A stretch of DNA of 64,000 bases from Opisthorchis felineus (lineage: Eukaryota > Platyhelminthes > Trematoda > Opisthorchiida > Opisthorchiidae): positions 2,073,309-2,137,308 of the forward strand of contig SJOL01009403.1 of the NCBI GenBank assembly GCA_004794785.1. Reading direction: 5' to 3'. The notes beneath the pieces were generated by a model. It made no database searches. It had not been told where the DNA came from and saw only the letters and a program-made list of their open reading frames with translations. Made by a program: the position numbers and the translations under genes. Within the stretch, counting starts at the first letter, position 1, and each line of letters begins with the position of its first letter. Shown in pieces: positions 1 through 12,496 of this stretch.

Positions 1-989
1 AAAGGTAGCCAGCTATTTTTGAATGTAAAAAATCGATAGCATTCTACCAATCCAAGCGGCCCAGCTGTATTCGGTCCTGCAGGCAGATGGTCGAGTGGAG
101 GCATAGAGAGTAAGAAGCTGCTTGAGCTGAATTGCGTGCCCAATCAACGACCAACTGGGTATGACCAAAACTCCGAATCCCCGATCTGACTGCGATCAGA
201 TCACATTCAATGTCGCAGTTAGATCACAGCCTTATGTCTTTTGGACGGAGGGGAAGTAACTCACCCAGGAAGATTATCTTCGATGCTTAGTATGCGGGTC
301 GAATACGGAATATTCAGGCGGCTCTTGAGAAGTGAGGTTTCAGTAGCTTCTACTGGCACTCGCTACAGGACCCATCATAGTTTAACATGAAACTAGCAAG
401 CCCTTTAAATTCGTTTAGTACTCGAAGACGATGCTTATAACGGAGAGTGGTTAGAGTAATCCCTCCAGAAGGGTGACGGTGTAGACGAGTGATGTGGATG
501 CGAAGTGGAACCGATCAAAATGACCCTTAGGCCATTTGAGTCTTGATTAAAATCCCTTTCGAACATGTTTGTGAGCTTACTGTGTATATCGACTGGAGGC
601 AAACGGCTACAGCTATTATTATCCCGTCTCCCACACTAAACAAATTTCCACTATTTCCGTTCAAAATTAAAGAAGCTGAACCACCGAGCGTTTCAAGGCA
701 GAAGTTTCCTAATTAGGATATTCTACTTGACTGGCTGGCTCATCAGGATATACAGGCGTCTGGAAGCTGTTATAATTTAATATATATCAAACTTCGCCTT
801 GTCGCAGTAACTGATTCAGTCACAATATCCAGGTTGCATACCAAAAGGAATAACAGAATTGAAACATTTCGAGTATCACCACAGTGGACATTGCCACACT
901 GCTAAGAACTTAAAGAACCAAATCTACAGTGTATACAGGAAAACTGTAGTGGGGTTCGTAGAAAACATGCCACAACCTTGTATACGCGT
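1..989. other. No gene seen
   Basis: Anonymous sequence. No open frame, RNA or repeat that I can support. Confidence 0.5.
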
Positions 990-1110
990 AATAGACTACT
1001 CACAAGGTTGCTAAATACTCATGGACAGCCCACGACCTATTTCGCCCTTCTTGGGGCTCATCAGGTAGGCGCGGTCCCCAGTTTCGGTCAACATTATGTT
1101 CTACCTGAAC
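990..1110 (-). ncRNA. Hammerhead-like element, copy A
   Basis: On the reverse strand CTGATGA (1058-1064) is followed by GCCC, the loop CAAGAA and GGGC (1044-1057), then GAAA (1040-1043). Helix II is a perfect four-pair stem with a six-base loop and no extra bases, the same layout as the schistosome SINE hammerhead. The 3' flank GTCGTGGGCTGTCCATGAG is shared with copy B. Helix III is weak in this copy: CTGGT upstream would pair with ACCAG, which copy B has but this copy has lost. Confidence 0.55.
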
Positions 1111-3237
1111 CAGAACCTTCTAAAATTACGAACGAAGGGAACTGTAAGACAACGCGTTGGAGTGTTATCAACTAGCTTATCAAAGCGATCAGATGGTAAG
1201 GACAAGGAGGCCAGCTTAATAAAGTCAGTCAAATGTGACTACCGACGCCAATGACAGTCAGTCCGCTACTTCGCAGTTACACAAACATAACAAGAAGAAG
1301 AACAAAACAGGGGATAGAATGGTCCTCTGACAGCCAGTCAGATAGACTGGATAGATACTGTGAGCACAAACACATTTAACATCCGCTAGAAGGCACATAT
1401 TACATATACGAAAAGAATATGGGAATGGGAGGTTGGTGACAAGGGCCCTACACCCACAGCACGAACTTTTCACAATATTTTCCCTACCCTTTTGTTAAGC
1501 CATGCGTTGCTGATCTCTTGGTTTGCGCCGCTGAGTGCAACATGAAAAATACTGCTCTGATTAGCACATGTAAACTCGACACGTGATGAAGACTGTCGGT
1601 TGTCTAAAACCACTACCACGTTTGGAAAGTATAAACTATCTAATGCCGATGTTGTGTACTATTTTGTTCACTCTGCCTCAACTTACTTCGATTTCCGTCA
1701 ATTTGCTGCAGAGCACCCTAATGAAGTCACCACAAACCAGTTTCTCATCAGTAGCTTGGCCATTAAGGCATACCATTAGTTTTTTGACCACGTGATGAGC
1801 CATATGATCGTCATGTTCCCCTTGCATGTGAATACGACTTGTGCATAAAATAAAGACACTGACTCCAGAATGTCAAAAAGTTGTTCAGATCCAGTTGTTA
1901 AATGAATGAAGTTCGCTGAAATTTGTACAAGAGAAACATTAACGCCAGCAAAGAAGGACTAGCCTCAAACTCTGTCAGATCACGCGAGAAGTGCATTGAA
2001 AGTTAGCCCAACCATTAGAGTGCCATCGTTTCCCCCCATACACACTGTGTAAAGACCATGTGGCTACTGATGGACATTAGTTAGAGACGTTTTATCGGTC
2101 GATTTCAACATACACTCGCTCCATCTTGTAGTTGATTCCTCCTCTTGAGTGCTATTCGATACTCTGTAACACACAGGCAGAAATAAGGTACACAAATGCC
2201 GGGGCTTTGCACGTGGACTTTACGGTTCACAGCACCTCAAAAGACAACGCAACCACTTTAGCTATCTGACAGAGGCGGTTCCCATAAGAATCAAGAGGAA
2301 GCATTTGCACAACTGCATTTAGCTTGGTCCTACCAGACTTGTTACATGTGGCCTGCATATCTAACGTTCGTTGAAGTTACGGAATTCTTCTAAGCCAACG
2401 AAGTCAGCAACACACTAGTATTCCAAGAGGAAGAATTGTGAATAACAGATATCAAAGTTAGGAGAAACTAGTACATTTTGCTCTTCGATGCTGTCAGGGT
2501 GAAAGTATGTCTTGTTAGTCTAGATTCAAACAAAGAATGTTCTGCTCTCCGGTCAACAATTGAAAAGGCAAGGTCCGTGAGAACTAGCTCCTAGCAATTC
2601 TTGTGTATTAACCCGACTATGTAAGGGTATCTCCGGATGAAACCACAACTATTTTCTAGAAACATTCTGTTCTCTTTATCCATTAGATTGAGACAAAAAG
2701 GTCGGGGCAAGAGATAGTACCACGGTATTTGATTTCATCAATCGAGTACACAAATAGACGTCATTCATAAGACAGGAAAACAAGCCATTCCTCTACGGGG
2801 ACGTCCAACTCTAAGACTTCGTTCGCTGATGCGAGAAGGATAGCGCTTAACTGTAAAAAATGCACTAGACGAACAGTACGAGAGAGTGGATGAGAAGGCA
2901 ACAACGTAAATGAAGAAAAGAAAGTGGTCCTGGCTTCGGCCGAGACACCCACCACTCAAATAAATCTCGTACCAAAGGTCACGAACAATTAGTTTCTGTT
3001 GAAACAGCCAGCAAATAAAGTCATGATAAAATGGCATTTTGTTTACAGTTTACAGTGTCTATAGAGCCCGTGGACAATTACTACAGTTAAGATCGAGATA
3101 TCTAGCACCGGTACGGATAATCCCAGACAAGTTTTGACTGAATACTCCTACTGTATTTGGCGGACTTCTGAAAAGGCACGGGAAATTGTGTTACCATGGT
3201 GGGTTAAACTTATTCCACATACTGGCAATCCCGATGC
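1111..3237. other. No gene seen
   Basis: Only short open frames (under 95 codons) without motifs, such as 2765-3037 on the reverse strand. No splice-bounded segment stood out. Confidence 0.5.
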
Positions 3238-3331
3238 GTTGAATGTCTGTTGATCTGTCCACCCAGCTTGGTAATTCGTTTGCAAGTAGTTCGTCAGTAT
3301 TCGAGGAGATATCCTCAGTAGGCCCCCGCGA
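3238..3331 (-). mobile_element. Decayed PLE terminal-region fragment
   Basis: The reverse strand resembles the PLE terminal stretch at 12886-12965 through the core and beyond: shared words include ATCTCCTCG, TGACGAA, CTTGCAA and ACAGATCAACAG. The translated pattern EDISSNTDELLANELPS parallels DDVSSYGDETFASQLPS. The hammerhead-like core is eroded (CTGAGGA). Confidence 0.7.
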
Positions 3332-5239
3332 CGTCTTGTCAAAAGGTGATGGAACTTTTGCAAACAAAGGGTGAAACTCGGCCGACACATAAACAATTAC
3401 TCAAGTTTAGTATATTGTGATTAACACATCAGAAGCAATACAGCATGCACAACACTATTTCAGAACACTGACAAATGTTTCTGTATTCATCGGGAAGCTT
3501 AAACAAAACCTAGTGGGTTGACAAGTGTTCGCCTTAGGATACGGTCGATCCAATCAGAGCACACCCGAAATGAACACAGGAAAATTTATTGGCAGCAATT
3601 AACTCGAGGAGCGGTTGTTAAAATATCAAGATTTGTCAACCAAGTAAGTCCAAAATCCGGAATATCAAATCATCACACAACGGGGGAATGCGCGTCCATC
3701 ACACAGTGTACGTTTGTGTGAAAACAGTGACACTTCTGAATAGAAAATGCCAGGCCGCATCAAGTGTTCGCTCGGATCAAGCTTCGACAGACACGGAGAG
3801 AAGCCCACGAAGTTGTGGCCACGTTCTTTATAAATAGGCCTTACCCAAACAAGGTTGGTGGTGGGTAATTCCGACAGGTTTGTATGGCACATAGTGAGGG
3901 GGACAACATACCAAAGGTGACGATGATTGACTGCACTAATTTAGACTACGAAGAGCGACCACAATCGAACGGGAAACAAGTGGAGACATAGGCGACAATC
4001 TGGGCACATCCGAAGATTCCAAATAGGATTTACCTAAGGTCGTAAATAACAAATAAGCAACACAATGACGGCATTATTCAAAATACCGTCACGGTTCAAC
4101 ACGAAACCCAATATACATCAACAACTACGGCACAGAGGTTGGTTGGAGGTCAGTATGGACCTGTATAAATACCAATGCATGAGGAAGAAAAAGAAATAAC
4201 CAGAAAAGATGAAGACAAAGTGGGAGATCTAAAGGAAAATCGACGTTCTAGGAGAGTGATGATGGATTTGTCTGAATATGAATGACTGGTATCCGAATCG
4301 GATTTGCCAGTGCTCAGTAGTCGAACCATGATGTTACTGTTTCCAAGCTTCACACATTTTGGTGCCTACCGAGAGGCACCCGTATTGCAGTCAACGAAAA
4401 ACTTTTTGTGATTTCCTCGCCACAGAGTGATATAGTCGACTAAGTGTCCGTGGACACTTATTTGTCAAGTCAATGTGGTGAGCAATGCCAGCCTTGCATT
4501 GAACCACGTACTGAATCCATTGCCCGTATCTTTCCACCGTTGTCGTTCATTAATCCGATTCCGAAGGGCTCCAGTATCCCGATCCAGGTTTCCTAAGCCT
4601 TGTCAGATCGAGCACTGGAATTGCTCAACAGAAAGAGGGAGTCACTTGAACGAGCAGATCGGATCTCGTCGGACAGTTGGTGGTAGCATTTATTCTTTTC
4701 ATCATCTGAGTGTGATATCCAGGCGGTATAGACCCTCGATAGCCGGAATTAGATGCAGTTTGATTCATCGGTTCTGTGATCCATGTGATCGACAACATCG
4801 AATCTAAATGCGTGTACACTGCAGTAAAAATGACCATAAACAGCCTCTCGTAGCTTCGGTTGGTCAGCCAACTGAGCGATCTTATAGCGTCTATGTTCCA
4901 TCATGAAAAGACCAGTCAGCTTTAGAGGCGTGACCTGTCTGTCCTTATAAAGTAGAGTCCTGTTTCAGATTCCAAGCCGTATAAGGTGCATCTTGCTTGT
5001 TTCCCTGAAAAACTCACATTATGTGTAGGAAGGTGACGTAATTTTATTGCTCGAAGTGGAATTAGGTGAATACTTTGAGTATCCGACTCCGGACCTTCGA
5101 ACCCAAGACCCGATCACACAGCAGTGAGGAGCGCAGACCTACCCCGAAAGCTCAAGGATTGAGGCATAGAAATCTGAATCATAGTGCTACTGCATTGCTG
5201 CACAAAGGTCGCTTCACGTTTCAGTGTATTTCGCGAATC
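3332..5239. other. No gene seen
   Basis: A 110-codon open frame at 4475-4807 (forward) and its reverse complement have no recognised motif. The reverse reading, with RINERQRWKDTGNGFST, hints at a repeat product but cannot be placed. Confidence 0.45.
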
Positions 5240-5375
5240 GCGTCCAATTTAGGTTTAAGCAGAACATAAGGCTGCCGAAACTTCGAGGAATGCGCCTACT
5301 TGATGTGTCCCACGAAGGGCGAAACCAGTCGTGGGCTGTCCAAGAGTTTTTAGCAACCTTATGGGTAGTGTATTA
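5240..5375 (+). ncRNA. Hammerhead-like element, copy B (core mutated)
   Basis: GCCTACTTGATGTGTCCCAC, then GAAGGGCGAAACCAGTC and GTGGGCTGTCCAAGAG with TTTTTAGCAACC. It aligns along its length with copy A on the other strand, including AGAACATAA and CCGAAAC upstream. The core is altered (CTTGATGTG), while helix II (GTCC/GGGC) and GAAAC remain. Confidence 0.5.
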
Positions 5376-8300
5376 TTTCCAGAAGGCGTTTGGTTTTCCA
5401 TATTTACGCAGTCGTTGAGGGCACTCACTAGCTTTACTTCACAGAAGGGCCCCTAGGACAGGTGCAATCATAGGAGAACGAGTGTTTGGGAGATAAAGTC
5501 TATAAACGTTCATCGCATGGCTTGTGAAAGGTGAACCCAAGAGCTAAGCTTCAATAGACATCTAGCATTGTCGAAGAATACCGGATTTGGTCAAACATGC
5601 ACTGCAACTAACTTGTTCATGCAATGTGACTCCACTGTATCTATTTTACGGTTGTCGCCTTTGGAGGAGCTAACACCCCTGAGGCACCGAGCCACCAAAC
5701 AGATTATCACCAGTTGGCACTTCGAAGAGACCAACTCGCGGAACAGACCACTTTTGCACAATCCTCAGAAATGAGGACATTCTTAATTTGAACACATTTG
5801 TTATCACGGACCAAAATTTTCAAAACCATTCACACTTGTCCTATTGTGATTATTGCAAAATGCTTTTGCATATTTCTGTCGCCAGTCAAATTCTGAGGCG
5901 AAATGAATCACGGAAAATACTTTGGCTGTCCACTAGTTCAACAAGTTACAACAGTATAGGTAATAAAAATCAAACGAACAGTTGGTGGAAACGGTTTGCG
6001 TGACACCGAAAGGAAGCTACAAATTAGTGGACGCCAAAATGATGCGAAAAATTCAACGCTTCTTATAGAAGTTTCAACATTTGATTTAAAGAAATCTACG
6101 CTGAGAAGCCGAAAGGCAGTGCGACATTATTGGGGAATAATCAACAATGCGCATTTCACGATTATTCTGGATATATATATATATATATATATATATATTC
6201 TACCCCATGGGGGAGAATTCCTCTCGCAGAAAAGGGGAACCTGTTCACACCAACCATCCCTCAACAAGGACCGCCTTGAGCAACTGCGCTCAAATTCCGG
6301 TCCAGACCCGCATTGTATAAACTTCCTACATTCCGACAACAAAAGCTAGCGAAAATTGGTTCTTACTAATTCATTTGCACTACCGCCCGTAAATAATACG
6401 GTGAATGTGGACGTTATATGAAAATACATTTCATTTCACGAAGATGAGCCAAGTTGATATCCTTTGGGATATCCAGTCCGCTGGAGTAACTGGTTCTGTC
6501 ATCGCTTGCTGCATAGTTGTTTATACCTCTATCTCATTCACTTTCGAATCACGAAGGTGAACAAAAGCATAAAAAACCCGAAAAGGTCAAACCCATGTTA
6601 CATCTGAGGTCCACAATATAGAAAAGATCGCGAAATACACTCATCCGTAGTTATGCAGTGAGTCTCATACATGACCAGCTGCTTTCGGAATTTTATCGAT
6701 AACGAGGATGAATCAGACAAAACAGTAATTGAACAAGATGAAGATGCCCGAAACAAATCAGACCACTCAGCAGAAACGTTTCAACCAAACTAAATCCGTC
6801 GAATTTTCACGGTAGAGACTTACCCAAAAGGATGATAGAGGCTCCTACAGCTGGATAGGCTTAAACAAAGGGGCTTTCTTTATAATTCGATGTGGAAAAC
6901 AATAGGTGTCTTTTTACAAATATCTGTAATTATTCCGTGAGGAGTATCCGGAAAATGCTGATTTTCCCTAGCCGTAGAAGATAACCGAACTTTCAATGGT
7001 TACTAAATGACTTATCAGGAAGAACCACACGGAACAAAATTAAAATACGTCCAGTTGGCTTATCTGACCAACATTCTCTCACGTCACCCTACGACATATG
7101 GATCAGCGAAAAAGTGTGCAAAGAGATGGGGCTGGTGAATGCAGATTCATTTAAAAGAAACGGCTGAGAAGGAATTTGGATTGCGCATGATTTCGGAGGA
7201 ATTTTTAAACCGGATTGATGCTTAGTGTTCCAATTCTTTGGAATCAAAAGACTGATAAACGCACAAATGAATTAGCAAAGATTTATTTGTTGAGGCGTGC
7301 AAATAAACCGGATAGCTGTGTCGAAGATACAGTCTTTTACGATAATTTCGCATGTATGATTAACCAACCGAGAGAATGACAACCTCATAGTGGGGGAGTA
7401 GAATAAAGGACAATTCTTACGAGCTACATACAACAACATATGAGGTTGCCGATGTAGAGGACGCGGCTAACAATGTCAAAGTTGAGAACTAACACACTAA
7501 ATTTATTCTATTTTGAATAACATACAGTAAATTTCAGTGACGACACCACTCAACAGGCAGGCAGAAATTTCACGTATATAGAATTTCCAGGTTCACTCGT
7601 GCATATGTAGTGATACAGTATTAGTGAGCGACTACATAACATTTATTTGCTCGAAAAACACCAGAACTCTAATTGCTTAGGTAAAAATATGCTCCCTTTC
7701 GTCGACATGCTGAAGTGATGGCTTTTGTGGTACAGCACTTCAGCGAACCCAAAGCTAAAACACTGATCTAGTTCTGTGATGGATGGTTGTGCATCAGTTC
7801 CCCTCCCGACGTAAACATAGCGGTTTCCAGGGTAGAAAAAATATAATTCTCTTAATTTACCAAAATATTCATAATCGTCCTGATCATTAAATTGGAGTTT
7901 TTCAGTGCTGGCAATTTTAGATGAATGAAATAGCAAGCGGAGCTGTTCCACTTTATTGTTAACAGCCCTCAAGTCAACGAAGACCAGTGAACGGCAACTC
8001 GAGGTTCAAACAAAGGTGAGTTTCCCAATTCAATGGACATCGTGGGTGATGTCATTATTGAATTCGGCATGAAAATTATGGTTGCACGGTCGAAAACTGC
8101 TTAAGCAAACCTGAAAAAGTATTCAGCCTCGCATGACTATTCACATGTTGTCCACAGTTGCCAGCTGTGCGTTTTCCCTTTACTTGTTCACAGCATGACG
8201 TATGGCCAAGTGTAAAAAAACATCTTCGGGAACAGCGCTCACTAGGTCACCTGTATGAACGCCTGGAAATGACATACAAAATAGTCGACGAATAAAACTG

Positions 8301-8524
8301 TCCGTTCGAAATAATATTGTAAAGATAGGTGTTACGCACACTGTTATGGAAAATCAAAGAAGTCTCATGGCTGAGCTTTGGCTGAGCTTGTCAACAAAAG
8401 AATGAGAACCTAAATGGACGAGTTCCGTCAAACCGCGAATGAAAACAGTGACCTATTGAATGGCAACGCGGGCAGTTAGCAAAGACCCGAGTACTATGAA
8501 AAGGGGACGTGATACATAGTGTCA
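5376..8524. other. No gene seen; contains (AT)14
   Basis: AT-rich with short open frames only. A 109-codon reverse frame (7643-7972) has no recognised motif. Confidence 0.5.
6171..6198. repeat. (AT)14 microsatellite
   Basis: Uninterrupted AT dinucleotide run. Confidence 0.98.
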
Positions 8525-8660
8525 CAACACACAGGTAGGCGTAGTCCCCGGTTTTCTGTCGACCTTACTTTTTACTTCAACTCAAATTGAACGCAATTCA
8601 AGAAACCGGGCCTGGGTTGTCCAACAGTTTTCAGTAAACTTATCAGAAGTGCCCCGTCAA
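8525..8660. repeat. Decayed, rearranged relative of the hammerhead-like repeat
   Basis: CAGGTAGGCGTAGTCCCCGG (8534) matches copy A in plus-strand orientation, while 8608-8650 (GGGTTGTCCAACAGTTTTCA) matches copy B in the opposite sense. The core itself is gone. Confidence 0.45.
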
Positions 8661-9949
8661 TAAAATATACTGCGACATCTCGAATATCGTACAAACTGAA
8701 GCATGAGGCGGTCTGCGCGCAGCACAGTCAGTTGAATAATATCACAAAGGAGTGATTCAGCTGGAATTCAGTTGAGTCTTCCGTGTATTGTTGTATTGAT
8801 GTAGTTCACGAAGACTTTACTCGCTTCAGAAACCACAACAGCGTTCCCGTCACGTATGATCTAGTGAGATGTCCTTTGGCGGTGGGGGGGGTCTCAGACA
8901 GGAGCTCAAAAGCTAGCCTTATGCGTTTTAGCCACCCTTGAGGTAAATACCATAGCGACATTCCGGAAGCACACCGTTGTTCAGTATCCGGGCGACAGCA
9001 ACTCAGTTTTGGTGCCAATCAAGAGTTTTATAAGAATCTTTTCATACGAATACCAGAGATGCGTGATTAAATTTTGGATTCGCAAGACGACATTTACATT
9101 TCGATGTGCATGCGCACCGGATTGGGCAAAAGATACAACTCACGGCGCAACTTAGTATAGAGAAAAAAGCCGAACAAACTGAACTAGCCAGAAAGTTGAA
9201 CAAACTCCGAAATAATATGAAATGGGTAAAACTAGATTGGCATGTTCCATCAGGAAAACTGATCCGTGTTCGAGGGTAGCCGGTTCTAACATGGTCAAAA
9301 GCAGTCAGCTCAAAAGAAGCCTGGTTTAGAGAATTGTGATCACCCGAAGCTTAGTGTACCGTTAAAAACCACCAGCCTACAGTGGGGGTGGATAAACATG
9401 GTGATCCAAAGCGGAAACTTTCTTAGGAAGTCAAACACGGAACAGAAAAAGGGTCCCACTATGCGTTAGACACAATTTAGATTTCACTTAGTGCAGTACT
9501 AATAGCGAAACGACCACATCTGAAGTGAGGTAGCTCAAAGATCGTCCTAACGAACCCGCATTCCTGGAGTATTGCGTGATGAGTCAGGCGGAACCCAGCA
9601 ACACTCCAACTGACAGCCATGAAAACAAACGAACACAGGATAAACGGGATTTGAATCGAGAAAGTTATTTCCATCACCATCCACGAAGACTTCACAGCAT
9701 GGATCATCGGTGGAAAAGTTAAGAACGTAATTAAGCTTCTGGAAGGTACCTTAAGTCCATTTACCGGTAAGTCACACATACAAACAAAATTCGTATAGTT
9801 TTGCTGAATTGGTAGCTGGGTTTCCGTTGGAGCAAAGGAAGCTCTCGTAATGTCAACTCGATGCTCAAACGGACGTTCTCGAGAGAGCAAAGCGGTCGCG
9901 ACTGGCAGACTCAATGCTGCAAGAACGAACGCAGCGGAGACAGTTTAAG
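8661..9949. other. No gene assigned; 145-codon reverse open frame
   Basis: The reverse frame 9477-9914 is open for 145 codons with hydrophobic stretches (SIQIPFILCSFVFMAVSWSV). It lies immediately before, and antisense to, the PLE RT fragment, so it may simply be the complement of eroded PLE sequence. Confidence 0.4.
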
Positions 9950-10275
9950 GCATCAGAATATGCAAAAACCTCAGTCATTTTGTTGTTGACTCATTTATGT
10001 ACTCTCAAGAACAGGGTATGGCGATGGGACTCCCGAATTTTTCAGCTTCAGCAAATATGTATATGGACGATTTGGAATAGAGCTTTGGCTGGATTCGAGT
10101 GTCGAGCGTTACGTAGATGACCCAGTCGTTGTGATCAAACTTGACAAAGTTGACTAATTCCGTCAATATCTTAACATTGAATCCTCATATTTAGTTCAGT
10201 TCCCTACGCTGCATGACACACAAGAGTGGTGGGAAAAAACTACCCTTTACCAGAAACCTACAGACATTGGTGTGG
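9950..10275 (+). pseudogene. Penelope-like reverse transcriptase fragment, frameshifted
   Basis: Across changing frames this reads EQGMAMGLPNFSASANMYM, DDLE, then RYVDDPVVVIKLDK. These are the PLE RT equivalents of the substrate motif (GxAMGSP) and the catalytic YVDD box with its following VVIKRxK strand. Stops and frame changes make it non-functional. It is much more decayed than the nuclease copy at 12092, so it is probably from an older insertion and not the other half of that element. Confidence 0.7.
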
Positions 10276-10539
10276 ATATCGAAGACTGCATTTGTTGGTA
10301 TAGTTACAACCATGTACAGCTGAGTAAGGGAAGTCGACCGCCCAGCAAAACAAGGTGAGGTAAAGCAGGTTTCAAAAGCGGCTACCCAGTAGCTTTAATT
10401 TAGCGGCACGTAAGACCCAAAGAGAAGACACCCCATACCAAGCAGGGACATCTAAAGTGATTATGGGGATGGTTAATGCGGCTAACATTAGCACACCAGA
10501 AAGGAAAAACTCTACGCTCATTGCTGGTGCAGTTGAAGG

Positions 10540-11330
10540 GGCACCTGTCAGCTGGTAGGATTGAGCTGTGCATAAACAGACCAGGCAGTGCCACGGGGTA
10601 AACTGGACAATGGATGCACATTAAATGGGAAAATGTGGAAGTTTTGACATGACGGCTGAGATTCACTTCATAGCGGCTGATGCCTGGGGCGATGGAAATT
10701 GCCAAGCGACCCAGCGTGAATAGAGGAGGGTGTAGAGCTGGCAACCGTGTGCAGAGCGGGTTTGGGTCAGCCCAGAAGATGGCCGGTTATAGTGAAATGT
10801 TTTAGGTATAAAGCACATAACCTAAGATTCACTTAATCCCACAGACCCCAAATCCGATTGTCCCATCACCCCCTAATCACACACAAACCAACAAAATCTG
10901 CGAACGACACCTCAGAGGAATATTCCACCGGAGAAGCAAGGTCGCGTGATACTGGTTCAACTTAAGGACAACCCCCTCCATAGCCGATCTGTTGTAAGTG
11001 TTACACATCCACGCTAATTAACAAAAGAGAACTTATGACTGACATCCGGCAGTGACTAAGTCGGTTAGTCATGAGAAACCCCACCGATTGGTTTTTTGAC
11101 TGCCTGAAAACTCGGTCAAACTGGTAGCTTATTCGCTTGGCGTGACAACGGTTTTGTGCAAAACTTGGCCCAGCAATAAATCCACTAACTGTTTACCAAA
11201 CCTCAAGGAAACCATGAACCTAATTAATTTGGCAATGAAGGCTGCGTATACTGGGTATCTGGAAGCATGTATCTCGACGTGAGTGCCACCCGGAAAAATA
11301 GCTTCCCTATCCAGACACAAGGGAGGAGGC
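10540..11330 (+). repeat. Unnamed dispersed repeat, copy 1
   Basis: Collinear with 31950-32720: GAAAATGTGGAAGTTTTGA (10630) matches GAAAATGTTGAAGTTTTGA (32049), GGCGATGGAAATTGCC corresponds to GGAGATGGAAATGG, ACCGATTGGTT (11083) to CCGATTGGTT (32551), and AATAAATCCACTAAC followed by TGTTTACCAAACCTC to ATAAATCCACCAGTT followed by ATTTACCAAACCTT. Same orientation, heavily diverged. No coding motif recognised. Confidence 0.6.
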
Positions 11331-11839
11331 GAAAATAATTTAAACTGAGACTGCTATCGGAATTTTCAAAAAAATCACTCCGGAGGCTTCGTGTTGAGGG
11401 AGTGGCCAGACGAAAATCTAGTCTTGTAAAAACCAGTCATCCAAGTGAAACGGAACGGTGAGATTGTTGAGAACCGTATGGTGAGCAAGTGTATAAAACA
11501 CAAGACGAGAAGTCCAAAAACACACAGCATGTCACTCACCGAAACACGCCCCGATCTACCGTGTTCATCAGGCTTTCCACAGGATCGATTCGGATGTCTG
11601 CTCCAGTAAGCTTCTTCACAGACCTGATGCATCGCAATGACGAGCAGCTGGGTTTCTTGCTGTTCACACCGTCGAGTAATGCATTTACTGTCAACAACTC
11701 TAGTCTGTATAAGAAAAAAAGAGCGAGGGAAACGAGAAACCAGATTATCGTGTCAGTGCCATCACATGTGAAAATGTGTTGTTTAATGGCAGGAGCAAAT
11801 GGTACATTTTATGTTGAGTTCAGTACTCGCTCTCTCTCT

Positions 11840-12091
11840 TCATAACAAATTCAACTCGGGAGCAAACGAATTGTTTAACTCCTGATCTTTGTGTACGGAG
11901 ATGAGGGAAAATTGATCGTGTCTTTCAGTGGCGAGCTTGTGTTCGTGTATTCTGGTGGAGAGCTTCCTTCCCGTTTGTCCTATACACCGTTTGTCGCAGT
12001 CCTTGCATTGGATCCTGTATATGACATTGTTCTTCGTCATTGAATCTAATTTTCCTTTGGGTCTTGATAGTGTCCTCCGCAAAGTGTTCAC
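11840..12091 (-). pseudogene. Truncated inverted copy of PLE GIY-YIG nuclease
   Basis: Reads the same protein as the plus-strand copy for about 54 residues from TKNNVIYRIQC through SVHKDQE, then runs into unrelated sequence, so the catalytic glutamate part is missing. It extends 15 bases further upstream in the PLE ORF than the plus copy (spacer 12077-12091). Confidence 0.85.
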
Positions 12092-12289
12092 AGGACACTA
12101 TCAAGACCCAAAGGAAAATTAGATTCAATGACGAAGAACAATGTCATATACAGGATCCAATGCAAGGACTGCGACAAACGGTGTATAGGACAAACGGGAA
12201 GGAAGCTCTCCACCAGAATACACGAACACAAGCTCGCCACTGAAAGACACGATCAATTTTCCCTCATCTCCGTACACAAAGATCAGGAG
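11879..12289. repeat. Perfect inverted repeat, two 198-bp arms, 15-bp spacer
   Basis: Arm 11879-12076 is the exact reverse complement of 12092-12289 by direct reading; the spacer is 12077-12091. The arms end sharply: 11878 and 12290 no longer pair. RNA from either strand would form a long hairpin. Confidence 0.95.
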
Positions 12290-12496
12290 GGACACGAGTT
12301 CGACTGGAGCGGTGTTCGCATACTGGCTCAAGCAAGAACGAAGAAAGAACGTGAATTTATGGAAGCGTGGTACTCCACTGAAGAAGCTATCAACAGACAT
12401 ATCGAAATTGACCCAATTTACCTACCACTAAGAGCAAGAGAACGCCAGAACCACAGGGCTTTGAGCTGCAAAAGTGACCCGACAAGGAACTCATAA
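12128..12496 (+). CDS. GIY-YIG endonuclease domain of Penelope-like element
   Basis: 122 codons, uninterrupted to a TAA stop. The GIY-like strand is VIYRIQCKDC (residues ~6-15) and the YIG-like strand is RCIGQTGRKL (~18-27), followed by the conserved RIHEHK. A catalytic-type glutamate sits in KEREFMEAWY (~73-82), and a conserved asparagine in the INRH that follows. The pairing of cysteines in CKDC is typical of PLE nucleases. In PLEs this domain nicks target DNA and is fused behind the RT; here the upstream part is lost, so the ATG at 12128 is just the first in frame and not a natural start. All key positions look intact. Confidence 0.85.
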   Translation: MTKNNVIYRIQCKDCDKRCIGQTGRKLSTRIHEHKLATERHDQFSLISVHKDQEGHEFDWSGVRILAQARTKKEREFMEAWYSTEEAINRHIEIDPIYLPLRARERQNHRALSCKSDPTRNS

